From Secundilactobacillus mixtipabuli (GTDB lineage: Bacteria; Bacillota; Bacilli; Lactobacillales; Lactobacillaceae): a stretch of 64,000 nucleotides of DNA. Both the position numbers and the translations under genes were made by a program. Shown here piece after piece: positions 42,595 to 53,786 of the stretch. The stretch is taken from assembly GCF_002217925.1 (NCBI RefSeq), contig NZ_BCMF01000003.1:213336-277335 (forward strand). The letters run 5' to 3'. How positions within the stretch are numbered: the stretch's first letter is position 1; every line of letters begins with the position of its first letter. The notes under the pieces are model-generated. The model saw only the letters and a list, made by a program, of their open reading frames with translations. It ran no database searches and had not been told where the DNA came from.

Positions 42595-45500
42595 ATGGGA
42601 AGAGGTTCAAAGAATCTATCTAAGGGGAACCGTAAGTTAGCCCTCATGCATGAGTCGGAGCGGTTACACTATCGGATGTATAAAGCAGGTCGAACCTGGC
42701 TTTTTGCAGGAATCGCGACCTTTTCATTAGGTGCTGTATTACTTGGCACACCAACACAAGCATCTGCTGCAACGCAAGCTGATCCAACGACTGAACAGTC
42801 AGCGGCCACAACTGCTAATGATCAGGCTGCTTCAGATACGACAGCAGATCAAGAGGCAGCAACCGCAACTAAAGTCGTCCAGCCGTCAGATTATAAGCCA
42901 GCTACTTCAACAACGCCAGCTACTGGAGATATCGATAATCCAGCAAACTACAATGATGATAAAGGCGCTGTTCAAGCTGGTAAAGCTGGCGATGTTTTAA
43001 CGTCTGGCCCAACAAAACTTGATACTTCGCAAACAGAAGGTAAAGTTGATGTACCAGAAGGCGCAACCACTGAGCCAGACACTTCAGGTGCTTTAATCAA
43101 AGGAAGCATGTTTGGTGATGGCTTAAAAACATCGGCAGAAAATAGTGCAACGGCTGGTTTAGGCGGAGACACGCAGAGTGCCGATTCTGGTACAATTGCC
43201 GGAGATGCTATTCAAGGTGCTAATGCTGCAACTAACCGGACTAAAGGGGAATATGGTGATCCATATTATACCGGAGTCGCTCAAGTTCCTGATGGTAGTT
43301 TTGGCGATGGCTCAATCAGTGCACCAGGCGATCATACAGCTTCGTTAAATGATAATTTGGACATGAAGATTAGTTCTGGCGATCTATCAAGTGATAAAGA
43401 CAAGACTGATCAAGCAAAAACAATTGATATTATGAACGACCAAGGAGCTGTTTCTTCAGACAGTGATAATCTTCAGCAACGCGCAACAACAATATATGTT
43501 GATGGCGTAACTAAGGATTGGGTTAACGTATCGGCACTTGGAAGTGGTCAACAGGGTGCAACGATTGGTGTTCCAGATGCCATTAAGAGTAGTTTATTAG
43601 TTGGAACACTTCAAGTTGTTCAGCAAAATGCTGTTGGTATCGTTTTGAAAAATAAAGATACGGGTGAATATTTCCAGATTGTTAACTCTGATTATGGTAA
43701 TTCAGACGCAAACGGCGGAAATAATCATCCGGAATATGCTGTAGGAACTGATATCGATGGTAAAGCCATTTATACAGCAGTCATGAACGGCCAAATCGTT
43801 GAAGATGTTGTTGGGGCAGTTACTAATGGTATCTCCGGTATTAGTGGTATTGGTGGTGACATTGGTAAGTTCTTGATTGGCGATATTCAAAGAAATGACG
43901 ATGGAACGCCAAAGTTAGACGAGTTTGGACACATTCAAGGTAAATCTTTAATTCCTGAAGAAATTACCGATACTGTCTCATCGATTGTTGCGGATCCAAC
44001 TAATCTTGGCAATCTTGCGAAAATTCCAGGAGCAGCAACTTCAATCGGGAAACTACTGACAGATGGTACTTTAAGCCTTGATAACATAAAGACGTTTGGG
44101 GTCAGTGGTATTGTTGCAACCTTAGTTGATCTTCTTAAGATGGTGGGCGTTGATACAACTGATTTTCAACAGGCATATGGCATCCAGATCGGTCAGATTA
44201 ATGATCAAATTGACGATTTAAACAAATTTGGCGATCAATTAATGGCGGATGGTGTTAAGGTTACCGCACTAGAAGACGCCAATATTTCTACCCAAGATGG
44301 TAAGACTGTTATTTCGGTAAACTCAGACGGTCAAGTCGAAACAGCCAGTGCAATCTTGAATATGGTTAAATCTTATATCACCGGCTGGGTAACCCAGATT
44401 AGTAAGTCATTGGACGCAGTTTTTGCAGGTGATCAACCAGTCATAGCGCCAGATGCAAACGATCCTATGCATGCGTTTGATACGAAGAAGCCAATTGATG
44501 TTCTGATAAACGATATCAATCATTCATCTATTGGCAGCGGCCTAATTGGTTCAGCGATAACTGGAATTGTTAAAAGTTTGTTCGGGCTAGGTCATGATTT
44601 AAATACGAAAGTTATCACCCCTGGAATTAATGGCATTACTGACTGGGTATCAAATGGCTTAGGTGATGCAATTAGCCCATTTATCAGTGGCTCCTTAGGT
44701 GGAATTCGTCAAACTGTTGCTGTTCCAGTTAAGTTTACCGATCCTAAACTGGTTGATATGACGACTGGCCAAAGTGCCGTCCCAGGCCAATTTGTAGGTC
44801 TTACATTTAACACGGCATCCAAAGTATTCAACGACACTGAAACTGGGGCAACTACAATTGCCTATCAGAACGTTGATAAGACACAATTAAAACAATTATT
44901 AGCTGCTGGCACTCCAGCGGGGTCAACAATCCCACAGAGTGCAACGGACTATGCGCACCAAGTTGATAACGCCGTTAATGCGTCACAATATGATGTCGAT
45001 AAAGCGGTTATTGGTCTTGGTGGTCACATTCTTGATCAACGTTTGGCAGGAAACTTAACCTTAAGTCAAAATGTAACCGGAACCACTGCAGCTAAATCAG
45101 TTACTGATGCTGCAGTTGCCACCGATGCTGCTAAAGCACTTAATGATGCATTGAAAGCTGGAACGGCTGCAAGTTCAGTTACTGTCGCACCTGGTACGGG
45201 CGTTATTGCTAACGGCCTCGACAGCACAGGACAGTCCAAGGGATTGGATCTGAGTGGTTTAACGGCTGATGACTTCAATATTGATACTGGCAAAGCAACG
45301 TTAGAGGATGGTGTCATTACAGTACCATTTACCTACAACTCTACATCTGGTACTGAAGGTGTTGCCGCGGCCTTGGATAAATTATCGACTGACCAGAACA
45401 ATAAATTTGTTGGTCCTCAGTATCTTCTCGTTGATCCTAGCGTCGATGGAACTCAAGTAGTTGGGAAAATTTTGCTGACTGCTACTGATGCCACTCCAAA

Positions 45501-48500
45501 TACTGACGAAACTATCAGTTACAAAGTTCAGGCAGCTGATGATTCTGGGAAAGCTTTCAAGGACCTAACGACTAATCCAACAACGCCATCAGTTTCTACG
45601 CCAAAAGTAACAGTGACAATTAAGGATGGTACCCTTGATGCTGTTGATGCTGGAGAAGTAACTAAGGATCAAGACGGACAGACGGTTGACTTATCTCTTA
45701 AAGGATTGCCTCAAACGGTTACTGTGGCAATTGATAATGGTACTACAACTACCACGACAGTTTACACAGTGCCAACTAAGGATTCTGAAACTCTCAAGGA
45801 TGGGACCACTTACCTTGTTAAATACACTAAAGGGACGTCAACAGATTCTACCGATACGCCAACTGACAACCAGGGTGAAGTTAAATACACCATCGTAGCC
45901 GTTGGTGAAAATCCTAACAGTGATGGCACGCCAGGCGCAATTATCCCACTGACTGATTTCAATGCGGATCAAAATACTGATTTATCAGGTGTACCTGGAT
46001 CGGTCATTACTGGAAACCTTAAAGACAGTTACAAAGATGCTGATGGGAATACTTGGTACAAACCAGCTAACCTATCAAGTTATGTTGTACCTAAGGCTGG
46101 CGGAACAATTCAAGTATTGTATACCGATAAAGATACAACTGGTGATGTAGGACAAACGGGTGAACCTTCATGGAAGATCGTTGACGGCAAGTTAGTTGTC
46201 GACGATGGTAATGGGCACACATTAACCATTGATCCAAATAAAGTAGGCTCAAATGGCAGTGGTCAACCTATCATTATTATTGATAGCGGTAACACTAACT
46301 ACTACCCTAACGGTGGTAATGGTGGCGCTGATTCAAACGGTTCTGAAACGCCAGGAAATAATGGGGCAAATGGCCCAATTACAGTCGTATTACCAGGTCA
46401 AGATGGTAACAATGCCGGCACTAAGGTGACTAAGAATTCTGATGGCTCATTAACCTTCACCTTCCCAGATGGCACCACCGACACTGTCCAACCGGGTGAC
46501 GCAACTGACCACACTGATCCTAATGGTGGTTCATTCAAGGTTAACCCAGATGGTACAATCACCTTCACTGATGGGGCCGGTAATAGTTACACCATCGATC
46601 CAAACAATAAGACGAATGGCACCACTCAACCAGGCAGCAAGATTACTAACGTTGTGTTACCTGGTAAAGATGGCACCGATGGTAAAAACGGTACTGATCA
46701 GACCATGATGATTGAGAAGACACCTAATGGTGATATTGTGCTCCACTTACCAGATGGTTCTACTCAAACGATCACGTCAGACAAACCGGGTACTTTGCCA
46801 GATGGTTCAAGTGTTGTTATTAACCCAGATGGGACAATTACAATCACTGATCCTAGCGGCAAGACACAAACCATTGATCCTGATAAAGGAAATACGTTAC
46901 CTACTGGCAACAATGGCAGCGGTCAAACCACAGTAACGCCAGTGGATACTGATGGTGACGGTGTTGCAGATGGCTTCGAAATTACAGTGGGTACTAACCC
47001 GTCAGCTGTAGATACTGATGGCGATGGCGACACTGATCTTCAAGAAATTCTGAACGGCACTAACCCTAAGGATCCTAGTTCAAACGTTAAGACGCTTGGT
47101 AACGGTAATAATGGTAGTGCCTCCGGTCCAATTAACATTTACATTAATGGTGGTTCTGTAAGTACTGGTGGCTCAAACGGTACGGATGGGACGAACGGTT
47201 CTACTGCAGTGCAGCCAATCATCGTTACGATTCCAGGTGAAAAGGGCGCGGATGGCAAAGATGCTGGCACAATTGTTACTAAGAACAGTGATGGTTCATT
47301 AACCTTCACGTTCCCAGATGGTACAACGCAAACTGTTCAACCAACTGATCAGACTGACCACACAACTCCTAATGGAACGAACTTTAAGGTCAACCCAGAT
47401 GGCACGATTACCTTCACTGATGGTACAGGCAACAGCTTCACGATTGATCCAAACAAGGAGAAGGGTGCCACTGTTGAACCTGGTAGCAAGACCACTGTTC
47501 TGGTCATTCCAGGTCAAAACGATTCAAATGGTGAAAATACTCCTGATCAAATTGTGACCGTTGAAAAAGGTAAAGATGGTACGCTTACGTTGCACTTCCC
47601 AGATGGCACAACTAAGACGGTTCAACCAGGTGATACCGGAGAATTACCAGATGGTACGAAGTGGGTTGTTACGCCAGAAGGCTTAATTACCTTCACAACT
47701 CCTGATGGCAAGACTTACACAGCTGATCCTGATAAAGGAACGACCAACAATGTCACGATTAACAATGTTGGCGGCGGTACAACTGGCAACAGCGCTGATG
47801 TTGATGGCGACGGTATCCCAGACAACCTCGAAAACATCTTGGGAACCAACCCATCAAACAAGGATACTGATGGTGACGGCGATTCTGATTTGCAAGAAAT
47901 GATGAATAACACCAATCCTAAAGATCCTAACTCAAATCTTAAGACTATTGGGAATGACAATAAGGGCACGGACGGAACTGACGGCACCAACGGCACTGAT
48001 GGTCAGAACACGGTTACACCAATCGTTGTTTCTATCCCAGGTAAGGATGGCAAAGATGCCGGTGCTACGGTTACGAAGAACCCAGATGGCTCTGTAACCT
48101 TTACGTTCCCAGATGGTTCAACACAAACTGTCCAGCCAGGTGACAACAAAGAAAAGACCAACCCAGCAGGTGGTAGCTTCGTTGTTAACCCAGATGGAAC
48201 CATTACCTTTACGGATCCGAGTGGCAAGACTTACACGATTGATCCGAATACCGACAAAGGTGCAGGCACAACTACTGCTCAACCAGGCAGCAAGACAACG
48301 GTTGTGGTCATTCCTGGTCAAAATGGAACTGATGGCACTAACACGCCAGACCAAGTTGTGACCGTTGAAAAGGGAACTGATGGCACACTCACACTTCACT
48401 TCCCAGATGGGACGACTAAAGTTGTTCACATTAACGATACGGATACCTTACCAGGTGGCGGTAGCTACGTTGTTAATCCAGATGGAACCATTACCTTTAC

Positions 48501-51500
48501 TAACCCAGATGGTTCAACAAGCACGATTGACCCAAGTAAGGGCACTACTCACAACGTAACCATTAATACTGGTACTGGCAATGTAGGTAATGCTGTGGAC
48601 ACCGATGGCGATGGTATTCCAGATAGCTTTGAAACCAAGATTGGTACCAATACTGCCAAGACTGATTCTGACGGTGATGGTGATACTGATTTCCAAGAAG
48701 TTCTAAACCACACGAATCCGTTAGATCCAGCTTCTAACTTGAAGAGCCTTGAAAACGGCGGTAAGGATGGCTCAACAAGTACAACAACCACTACGACTAC
48801 TACGACGATTAACAACGTTCCAGGTCAAGACAGTGGTGTCAAAGCAACTAAGAATCCTGATGGTTCAATTACCTTCACATTCCCAGATGGCTCAACTCAA
48901 ACCGTTCAACCAGGAGATTCAACTCAACCTGATGCAAATGGCGGTTTCTTCAAGGTAAACCAAGATGGCACAATCACCTTCACTGATGGTAATGGTAACA
49001 GTTACACGATTGACCCTAACAAAGGGACAACCACTAACCCAATTATTGTGACTATTCCAGGTCAAGATGGTGGTGTCAAAGCTACTAAGAACCCAGATGG
49101 CTCAATTACCTTTACGTTCCCAGATGGGACAACCCAAACGGTTCAACCTGGTGACGCAACGAAGCCTGATGGCAATGGTGGTTCATTCAAGGTCAACTCC
49201 GATGGCACTATTACCATTACGAATCCAGATGGTAGCAACTACACCTTTGATCCGAATAACGGACAAGACACACCAACACAACCAGGTAGCAAGTCGACAG
49301 TTATCGTTTTGCCAGGTAAAGATGGCGCAACTAGTGTTGTGACTGCTGAAAAGACACCAAACGGTGATATTATTCTCCACTTGCCGGACGGTTCTACCCA
49401 GACAGTTGAACCAGGTAAGGGCGGCACTTTACCAGATGGGACTACGTACACCTACAATCCAGATGGTACCTTCACCTTTACGACACCAGATGGTAAGACG
49501 GTTACGATTAATCCTGATAACGGCACAAGTGGGTTAACGACCTCTACAAGCACTACCACTAATACAACCAACAATGGTGGTACGACTAACAACACGACCA
49601 ATAACTACTACGGTACAAATGGTCCTGCAACTACGACTATCACATTGCCGGCTGGCAAGGACGGTGTTTCGCACACAATCACTTACACTAAGAACCCTGA
49701 TGGGACGGCAACTATCACCACTCCTGATGGCAAGACAAAGACTGTTCAACCAGGTGACACTGGTACTTTACCAAACGGTGGAACTTACACAGTGCTTCCT
49801 GATGGGTCGTTAAGCATTTCAAACCCAGAGGGCACTACGACAATTATCAATCCAGGTAATGGTACAAATGGGTCAACTACCACCAACGGTAATGACGTTG
49901 ATACAGATGGTGACGGCATTCCAGATAGCTTTGAAACTAAGGTGGGTACTGACATTAACAATATTGATACTGACGGTGATGGCGATACCGATCTGAAAGA
50001 AGTTTTGAACGGAACTAATCCATTAGATCCAAACTCAAACTTCGAGAACCCTGGCAACGGTGGTTCAGATACTAATAACGGTGGCAGCACGGGTCAACCA
50101 ATCACGATCAACATTCCAGGTCAAACTGGCGCGCCAACGGTTACCAAGAACAGTGACGGTTCATTAACCTTCACGTTCCCAGATGGCTCAACCCAAACCG
50201 TTCAGCCAGGTGACGGAAAAGATCATGACAACCCAGCCGGCGGAACCTTCAAGGTCAACCCAGACGGGACGATCACTTTTACTGATGGTGACGGTAACAG
50301 CTACACGGTCGATCCAAATAACAAGACCAATGGCACGACCCAACCAGGCAGCAAGATCACTAACATTGTTCTGCCAGGCAAGGACGGTACCGATGGTAAG
50401 GATGGTGCTGACCAAACTGTCATGATTGAGAAGCTCCCTAATGGCGATGTTATTCTCCACTTCCCAGATGGGACGACTCAAACCGTTCAACCAGGTAGCG
50501 AAGGTAAATTGCCAAACGGTACGACCTGGATCGTCAATCCAAATGGGACGATTACCTTCACGACACCTGATGGTAACCAGTCAACCTTTGATCCTAACAA
50601 GGGTGAGACGACGCCAACCAACACCAATAATGGTGGCGGATCAACGACCAATACGATTGATACTGATGGTGATGGCATTCCGGATAACTTTGAAGTCACA
50701 GTTGGCACAAATCCGAAGAATGGTGACACGGATGGCGATGGCGACACTGATCTTCAAGAAATTCTGAACGGCACGGACCCAATGAATCCAAACTCGAACT
50801 TCAAGAATCCTGGTAACGGTGGGTCATCCTCAACCAACACTGTTCAACCAATTGTGATTACTCTGCCAGGTCAAAATGGTGGCATCAACGTAACGAAGAA
50901 CTCTGATGGCTCATTGACCTTCACCTTCCCAGATGGCAGCAAGGAAACGGTCCAGCCTGGTGACAACTCAAGCAAGACCAACCCAGCCGGTGGCAGCTTC
51001 GTTGTTAACCCAGATGGAACAATTACTTTCACTGGTGAAGATGGTTCAACTTACACCATTGATCCAAGTAAGATTGGCGGTCAACCAACTGCTGGTGACA
51101 GCAAGACCACAGTTATCGTCATTCCAGGTCAACCTGGTAAGGACGGTCAGCCGGGTGCTAACACTATCGTAACGGTTGAGAAGACGACTGATGGCAGTAC
51201 CATTATCCACATGCCAGGTGGCACGACTAAGGAAGTGAAACCTGGCGATACTGGAGAATTACCAAATGGTACCCAGTATATTGTCAATGAAGATGGCTCA
51301 ATTACCTTTACCAATCCAGATGGCTCCACTACAACGGTTGATCCTAAGGATGGTAATCAAGGCAACATCTTTATCAACCCTAACGGTGGCGATAACCAAG
51401 GAACAGCTAAGACGACCGTAGTCTTTGTGCCAGGTAAGGATGGTAACGGCGGCATCATTATTAACGTAACGAAGCAGCCTAACGGTGACATTATTATCAC

Positions 51501-52752
51501 TAACCCTGATGGCAGTCATCAGACTGTTCAACCAGGTGATACTGGTGAATTACCAAACGGTGCAACCTTTAAAGTTAACGAAGATGGCACGATTACCATT
51601 ACTAACCCAGATGGCTCACACTTCACCATCGATCCTAACAAGGGAGCCTCATCAACTGTTAATAACAATGGCGGTGACATTTACTACATCACTAACAATT
51701 ACGGTTCGGATGGCTCAAAGGGCACGACTATTACGTTGCCAGGTGGCGATGATGGTAAGGGTACAACAATCACTTATACTAAGAACCCTGATGGCACGTA
51801 TACTTTGACCACGCCAAATGGTTCAAACACGCTTCAACCTGGTGATAAAGGAACTTTGCCAAATGGTAATACGTATGTTGTGACGCCAGATGGTTCGTTG
51901 AATATCACTGACAAGGATGGTAAGACAATTGTTGTGACTCCTGGTAATGGTGGTTCGATTGACGGAAAAGATCACGATGTCATCGTTAACATTACGGTTA
52001 ACGGCGGTGATACGACCTCAACAGCTATCAACACACCAGCCGGTAACTACACTGTTGGTAAGAATAGCAATGGCACATATGTCATTACTGGACCAGATGG
52101 AAAGCCTGTCGACAACATCAAACCAGGCACTGGTGGGACCTTACCAAAGGGTGGCAGTTACACCACAACGGATACTCAAGTTGTTATTACCCAGCCAGAT
52201 GGCCACACACTGACAATCAACTTCCCTAAAGGTGGGAGCACTACTCCTGATGATAATAATACCGGCAATGGTGGTCCAGCAACCTCAATACCAGATAATG
52301 GTGGTCCAGCAACTACAACACCAGATACTGGAAATGGTACGCCAACCACGGGCACTGGTACCCCAACGACCAATGCTACTCCTGAAGGGGGTACCGCAAC
52401 GACAACCACTAACAACAATGGCGGTGGCGAGACTAATATCTCAACTGGCGAAGGAACTGTTGTTCAAGGCGACGCTACTGGCACTGATCAGGGTGGAGTC
52501 GACGGTACCACTGAAGCAACTGCAGGCGGCTCAGTCGTTCAAGGAACTTCAAATGGTTCAAATGGTGAAGCAACTGTTGCTGAAGGTGCAAACGTAAATG
52601 GTGCTAATGAGACCAGCCAGGCAGCTGATAAGAGTGCCTTACCGCAAACGGATGAAAAACCAGTTGAAGGTATTGCTGCTCTTGGATTGTTAGGCGGACT
52701 CGTTTCACTGTTAGGTTTAGCCGGAGCAAAGAAACGTCGTAAGGAACTTTAG
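42595..52752 (+). CDS. Giant sortase-anchored adhesin with PDG repeats and calcium-binding-type modules
   Basis: The protein has 3385 residues. A KxYKxGKxW-like signal peptide (YRMYKAGRTWLFAG near 23-36) ends at about TQASA. Residues 60-1190 are a largely unique head. Residues about 1190-3200 are repeats of FTFPDGTTxTVQPGD, VNPDGTITFT and YTIDPN units. Five DxDGDGxxD modules are spaced among them, starting at about 1451, 1735, 2002, 2436 and 2689, each like thrombospondin type 3 repeats. LPQTD (about 3349), a hydrophobic stretch and a KKRRKEL tail end it. ATG 42595 follows GGAGGAGG; the frame is open to 42526. It should project from the wall as a calcium-stiffened stalk. Confidence 0.92.
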   Translation: MGRGSKNLSKGNRKLALMHESERLHYRMYKAGRTWLFAGIATFSLGAVLLGTPTQASAATQADPTTEQSAATTANDQAASDTTADQEAATATKVVQPSDYKPATSTTPATGDIDNPANYNDDKGAVQAGKAGDVLTSGPTKLDTSQTEGKVDVPEGATTEPDTSGALIKGSMFGDGLKTSAENSATAGLGGDTQSADSGTIAGDAIQGANAATNRTKGEYGDPYYTGVAQVPDGSFGDGSISAPGDHTASLNDNLDMKISSGDLSSDKDKTDQAKTIDIMNDQGAVSSDSDNLQQRATTIYVDGVTKDWVNVSALGSGQQGATIGVPDAIKSSLLVGTLQVVQQNAVGIVLKNKDTGEYFQIVNSDYGNSDANGGNNHPEYAVGTDIDGKAIYTAVMNGQIVEDVVGAVTNGISGISGIGGDIGKFLIGDIQRNDDGTPKLDEFGHIQGKSLIPEEITDTVSSIVADPTNLGNLAKIPGAATSIGKLLTDGTLSLDNIKTFGVSGIVATLVDLLKMVGVDTTDFQQAYGIQIGQINDQIDDLNKFGDQLMADGVKVTALEDANISTQDGKTVISVNSDGQVETASAILNMVKSYITGWVTQISKSLDAVFAGDQPVIAPDANDPMHAFDTKKPIDVLINDINHSSIGSGLIGSAITGIVKSLFGLGHDLNTKVITPGINGITDWVSNGLGDAISPFISGSLGGIRQTVAVPVKFTDPKLVDMTTGQSAVPGQFVGLTFNTASKVFNDTETGATTIAYQNVDKTQLKQLLAAGTPAGSTIPQSATDYAHQVDNAVNASQYDVDKAVIGLGGHILDQRLAGNLTLSQNVTGTTAAKSVTDAAVATDAAKALNDALKAGTAASSVTVAPGTGVIANGLDSTGQSKGLDLSGLTADDFNIDTGKATLEDGVITVPFTYNSTSGTEGVAAALDKLSTDQNNKFVGPQYLLVDPSVDGTQVVGKILLTATDATPNTDETISYKVQAADDSGKAFKDLTTNPTTPSVSTPKVTVTIKDGTLDAVDAGEVTKDQDGQTVDLSLKGLPQTVTVAIDNGTTTTTTVYTVPTKDSETLKDGTTYLVKYTKGTSTDSTDTPTDNQGEVKYTIVAVGENPNSDGTPGAIIPLTDFNADQNTDLSGVPGSVITGNLKDSYKDADGNTWYKPANLSSYVVPKAGGTIQVLYTDKDTTGDVGQTGEPSWKIVDGKLVVDDGNGHTLTIDPNKVGSNGSGQPIIIIDSGNTNYYPNGGNGGADSNGSETPGNNGANGPITVVLPGQDGNNAGTKVTKNSDGSLTFTFPDGTTDTVQPGDATDHTDPNGGSFKVNPDGTITFTDGAGNSYTIDPNNKTNGTTQPGSKITNVVLPGKDGTDGKNGTDQTMMIEKTPNGDIVLHLPDGSTQTITSDKPGTLPDGSSVVINPDGTITITDPSGKTQTIDPDKGNTLPTGNNGSGQTTVTPVDTDGDGVADGFEITVGTNPSAVDTDGDGDTDLQEILNGTNPKDPSSNVKTLGNGNNGSASGPINIYINGGSVSTGGSNGTDGTNGSTAVQPIIVTIPGEKGADGKDAGTIVTKNSDGSLTFTFPDGTTQTVQPTDQTDHTTPNGTNFKVNPDGTITFTDGTGNSFTIDPNKEKGATVEPGSKTTVLVIPGQNDSNGENTPDQIVTVEKGKDGTLTLHFPDGTTKTVQPGDTGELPDGTKWVVTPEGLITFTTPDGKTYTADPDKGTTNNVTINNVGGGTTGNSADVDGDGIPDNLENILGTNPSNKDTDGDGDSDLQEMMNNTNPKDPNSNLKTIGNDNKGTDGTDGTNGTDGQNTVTPIVVSIPGKDGKDAGATVTKNPDGSVTFTFPDGSTQTVQPGDNKEKTNPAGGSFVVNPDGTITFTDPSGKTYTIDPNTDKGAGTTTAQPGSKTTVVVIPGQNGTDGTNTPDQVVTVEKGTDGTLTLHFPDGTTKVVHINDTDTLPGGGSYVVNPDGTITFTNPDGSTSTIDPSKGTTHNVTINTGTGNVGNAVDTDGDGIPDSFETKIGTNTAKTDSDGDGDTDFQEVLNHTNPLDPASNLKSLENGGKDGSTSTTTTTTTTTINNVPGQDSGVKATKNPDGSITFTFPDGSTQTVQPGDSTQPDANGGFFKVNQDGTITFTDGNGNSYTIDPNKGTTTNPIIVTIPGQDGGVKATKNPDGSITFTFPDGTTQTVQPGDATKPDGNGGSFKVNSDGTITITNPDGSNYTFDPNNGQDTPTQPGSKSTVIVLPGKDGATSVVTAEKTPNGDIILHLPDGSTQTVEPGKGGTLPDGTTYTYNPDGTFTFTTPDGKTVTINPDNGTSGLTTSTSTTTNTTNNGGTTNNTTNNYYGTNGPATTTITLPAGKDGVSHTITYTKNPDGTATITTPDGKTKTVQPGDTGTLPNGGTYTVLPDGSLSISNPEGTTTIINPGNGTNGSTTTNGNDVDTDGDGIPDSFETKVGTDINNIDTDGDGDTDLKEVLNGTNPLDPNSNFENPGNGGSDTNNGGSTGQPITINIPGQTGAPTVTKNSDGSLTFTFPDGSTQTVQPGDGKDHDNPAGGTFKVNPDGTITFTDGDGNSYTVDPNNKTNGTTQPGSKITNIVLPGKDGTDGKDGADQTVMIEKLPNGDVILHFPDGTTQTVQPGSEGKLPNGTTWIVNPNGTITFTTPDGNQSTFDPNKGETTPTNTNNGGGSTTNTIDTDGDGIPDNFEVTVGTNPKNGDTDGDGDTDLQEILNGTDPMNPNSNFKNPGNGGSSSTNTVQPIVITLPGQNGGINVTKNSDGSLTFTFPDGSKETVQPGDNSSKTNPAGGSFVVNPDGTITFTGEDGSTYTIDPSKIGGQPTAGDSKTTVIVIPGQPGKDGQPGANTIVTVEKTTDGSTIIHMPGGTTKEVKPGDTGELPNGTQYIVNEDGSITFTNPDGSTTTVDPKDGNQGNIFINPNGGDNQGTAKTTVVFVPGKDGNGGIIINVTKQPNGDIIITNPDGSHQTVQPGDTGELPNGATFKVNEDGTITITNPDGSHFTIDPNKGASSTVNNNGGDIYYITNNYGSDGSKGTTITLPGGDDGKGTTITYTKNPDGTYTLTTPNGSNTLQPGDKGTLPNGNTYVVTPDGSLNITDKDGKTIVVTPGNGGSIDGKDHDVIVNITVNGGDTTSTAINTPAGNYTVGKNSNGTYVITGPDGKPVDNIKPGTGGTLPKGGSYTTTDTQVVITQPDGHTLTINFPKGGSTTPDDNNTGNGGPATSIPDNGGPATTTPDTGNGTPTTGTGTPTTNATPEGGTATTTTNNNGGGETNISTGEGTVVQGDATGTDQGGVDGTTEATAGGSVVQGTSNGSNGEATVAEGANVNGANETSQAADKSALPQTDEKPVEGIAALGLLGGLVSLLGLAGAKKRRKEL

Positions 52753-52770
52753 AACTAGATTAGTTATCCC

Positions 52771-52840
52771 CGTTTAAATTTCTCCCTCATTATTTAAACG
52801 ACGAAGGCTCGTATACGTGATTACGTATGCGAGCCTTTTA
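52771..52840 (+). terminator. Two hairpins after the giant adhesin gene
   Basis: CGTTTAAAT/ATTTAAACG (52771-52800) is followed by AAGGCTCGTATACGT/ACGTATGCGAGCCTT with TTTT (52804-52840). The second is the likely terminator. Confidence 0.85.
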
Positions 52841-52860
52841 GTTTGCCGGAAACGTTATTG

Positions 52861-52905
52861 AAAAAAGAGGAGGTATCGTGCATTCACGCACGATACCTCC
52901 TCTTG
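52861..52905 (-). terminator. Terminator of the TetR-family gene
   Basis: Arms AAGAGGAGGTATCGTGC and GCACGATACCTCCTCTT are perfect and a T run follows on the minus strand. Confidence 0.92.
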
Positions 52906-52916
52906 TGCTAACTATA

Positions 52917-53513
52917 TTAGTCAGCCGAAAATTTAAGCGAAACAGCAACTTTTTTCATTGCTTCAATACTCTTACTGATAACGGTGATGAGATCATCTAT
53001 TGGAGAGGCTGCTTGAGTAGTTAGCCAATCGATAATTGTACCGATTAATCCACAAGAAGCGAATCCAACTGCGGCCCGATATTTCACATTAGACGTGTCA
53101 ACGTGTTCTGCGTCTAAGACTGAATAGACGATTAGTGTATTCATCCGTTTAAGCGACTCAAGATTATCACCATGACTAGTTAAAGCCTCGAACAGTTGCT
53201 GATTATCAACGACGAATATGACGATTTGCGCTGCTAGTGGCGCAAAATTGCTGTCCCCATCACGCGGATAGTACCGTTTAAAAATCCCCGTGAGCTGATT
53301 AACGACATCAGCCACGACTGAATCATATAGATCGTAGACATCCTTATAGTGAATGTAAAAAGTACCTCGACCAATGTCACTAGCTCTAGCAAGCTCAGCA
53401 ACAGTAATCTTATCAATTGGTTTATCTTGCAATAATTTAACAAGCATCTTTTTCAATTGACGCTGGGTCTTTTTTGTTCGACGATCTGGTTGATCACTCT
53501 GCTTAGAAACCAT
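52917..53513 (-). CDS. TetR/AcrR-family transcriptional regulator
   Basis: The protein has 198 residues. The N-terminal helix-turn-helix (ITVAELARASDIGRGTFYIHYKDVYDLYDSV) lies at about 35-65, with a helical ligand domain after it. A CTAAGAGGAGG ribosome site stands seven bases before ATG 53513; the longer frame to 53573 runs through that site. It is convergent with the giant adhesin and divergent from the Mga-like gene, so either could be its target. Confidence 0.85.
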   Translation of the reverse strand: MVSKQSDQPDRRTKKTQRQLKKMLVKLLQDKPIDKITVAELARASDIGRGTFYIHYKDVYDLYDSVVADVVNQLTGIFKRYYPRDGDSNFAPLAAQIVIFVVDNQQLFEALTSHGDNLESLKRMNTLIVYSVLDAEHVDTSNVKYRAAVGFASCGLIGTIIDWLTTQAASPIDDLITVISKSIEAMKKVAVSLKFSAD

Positions 53514-53786
53514 TCTGCGGCCTCCTCTAAGTCGAGCTATCACCCGATTACCCCCTCTATAATTACTGGACAATATAAGTTGATTTGTCTATTAATAGAC
53601 TCACCGAAAACTTCTGCGTATTGTACAGAAACTATACCTCTATTATATTAGAGATAATAATAAATACAACACATTTACCAGATTATTGTAAGCGTTTTCT
53701 GACTGTTTGACATTTTGTATTTAAGAGTTAGGTATCAAAGCGTGGATAACTGCGGGGGTTATCAAGCTTTTGGGGGGAATAGGTTT
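53514..53786. promoter_or_regulatory. TetR/Mga divergent promoter region with cre-like site
   Basis: TTGTAAGCGTTTTCTG (53686-53701) matches the CcpA cre consensus at 14 of 16 positions. TTGACA (53707-53712) follows five bases later, with a weak -10 (AGGTAT) 17 bases on. No ORF was seen in the rest. Confidence 0.55.

Noticed and set aside
46374..52300. Dense repeats that resemble a CRISPR-like or satellite array
   Set aside because: The repeats stay in one reading frame, encode PDG and DxDGDG units and vary mostly at third positions, so they are protein repeats.
42972..52418. Long open frames on the opposite strand and in other frames of the adhesin gene
   Set aside because: They mirror the low-complexity GGT/ACC composition of the repeats, have no ribosome sites and encode Pro/Val/Ser-rich chance sequences.
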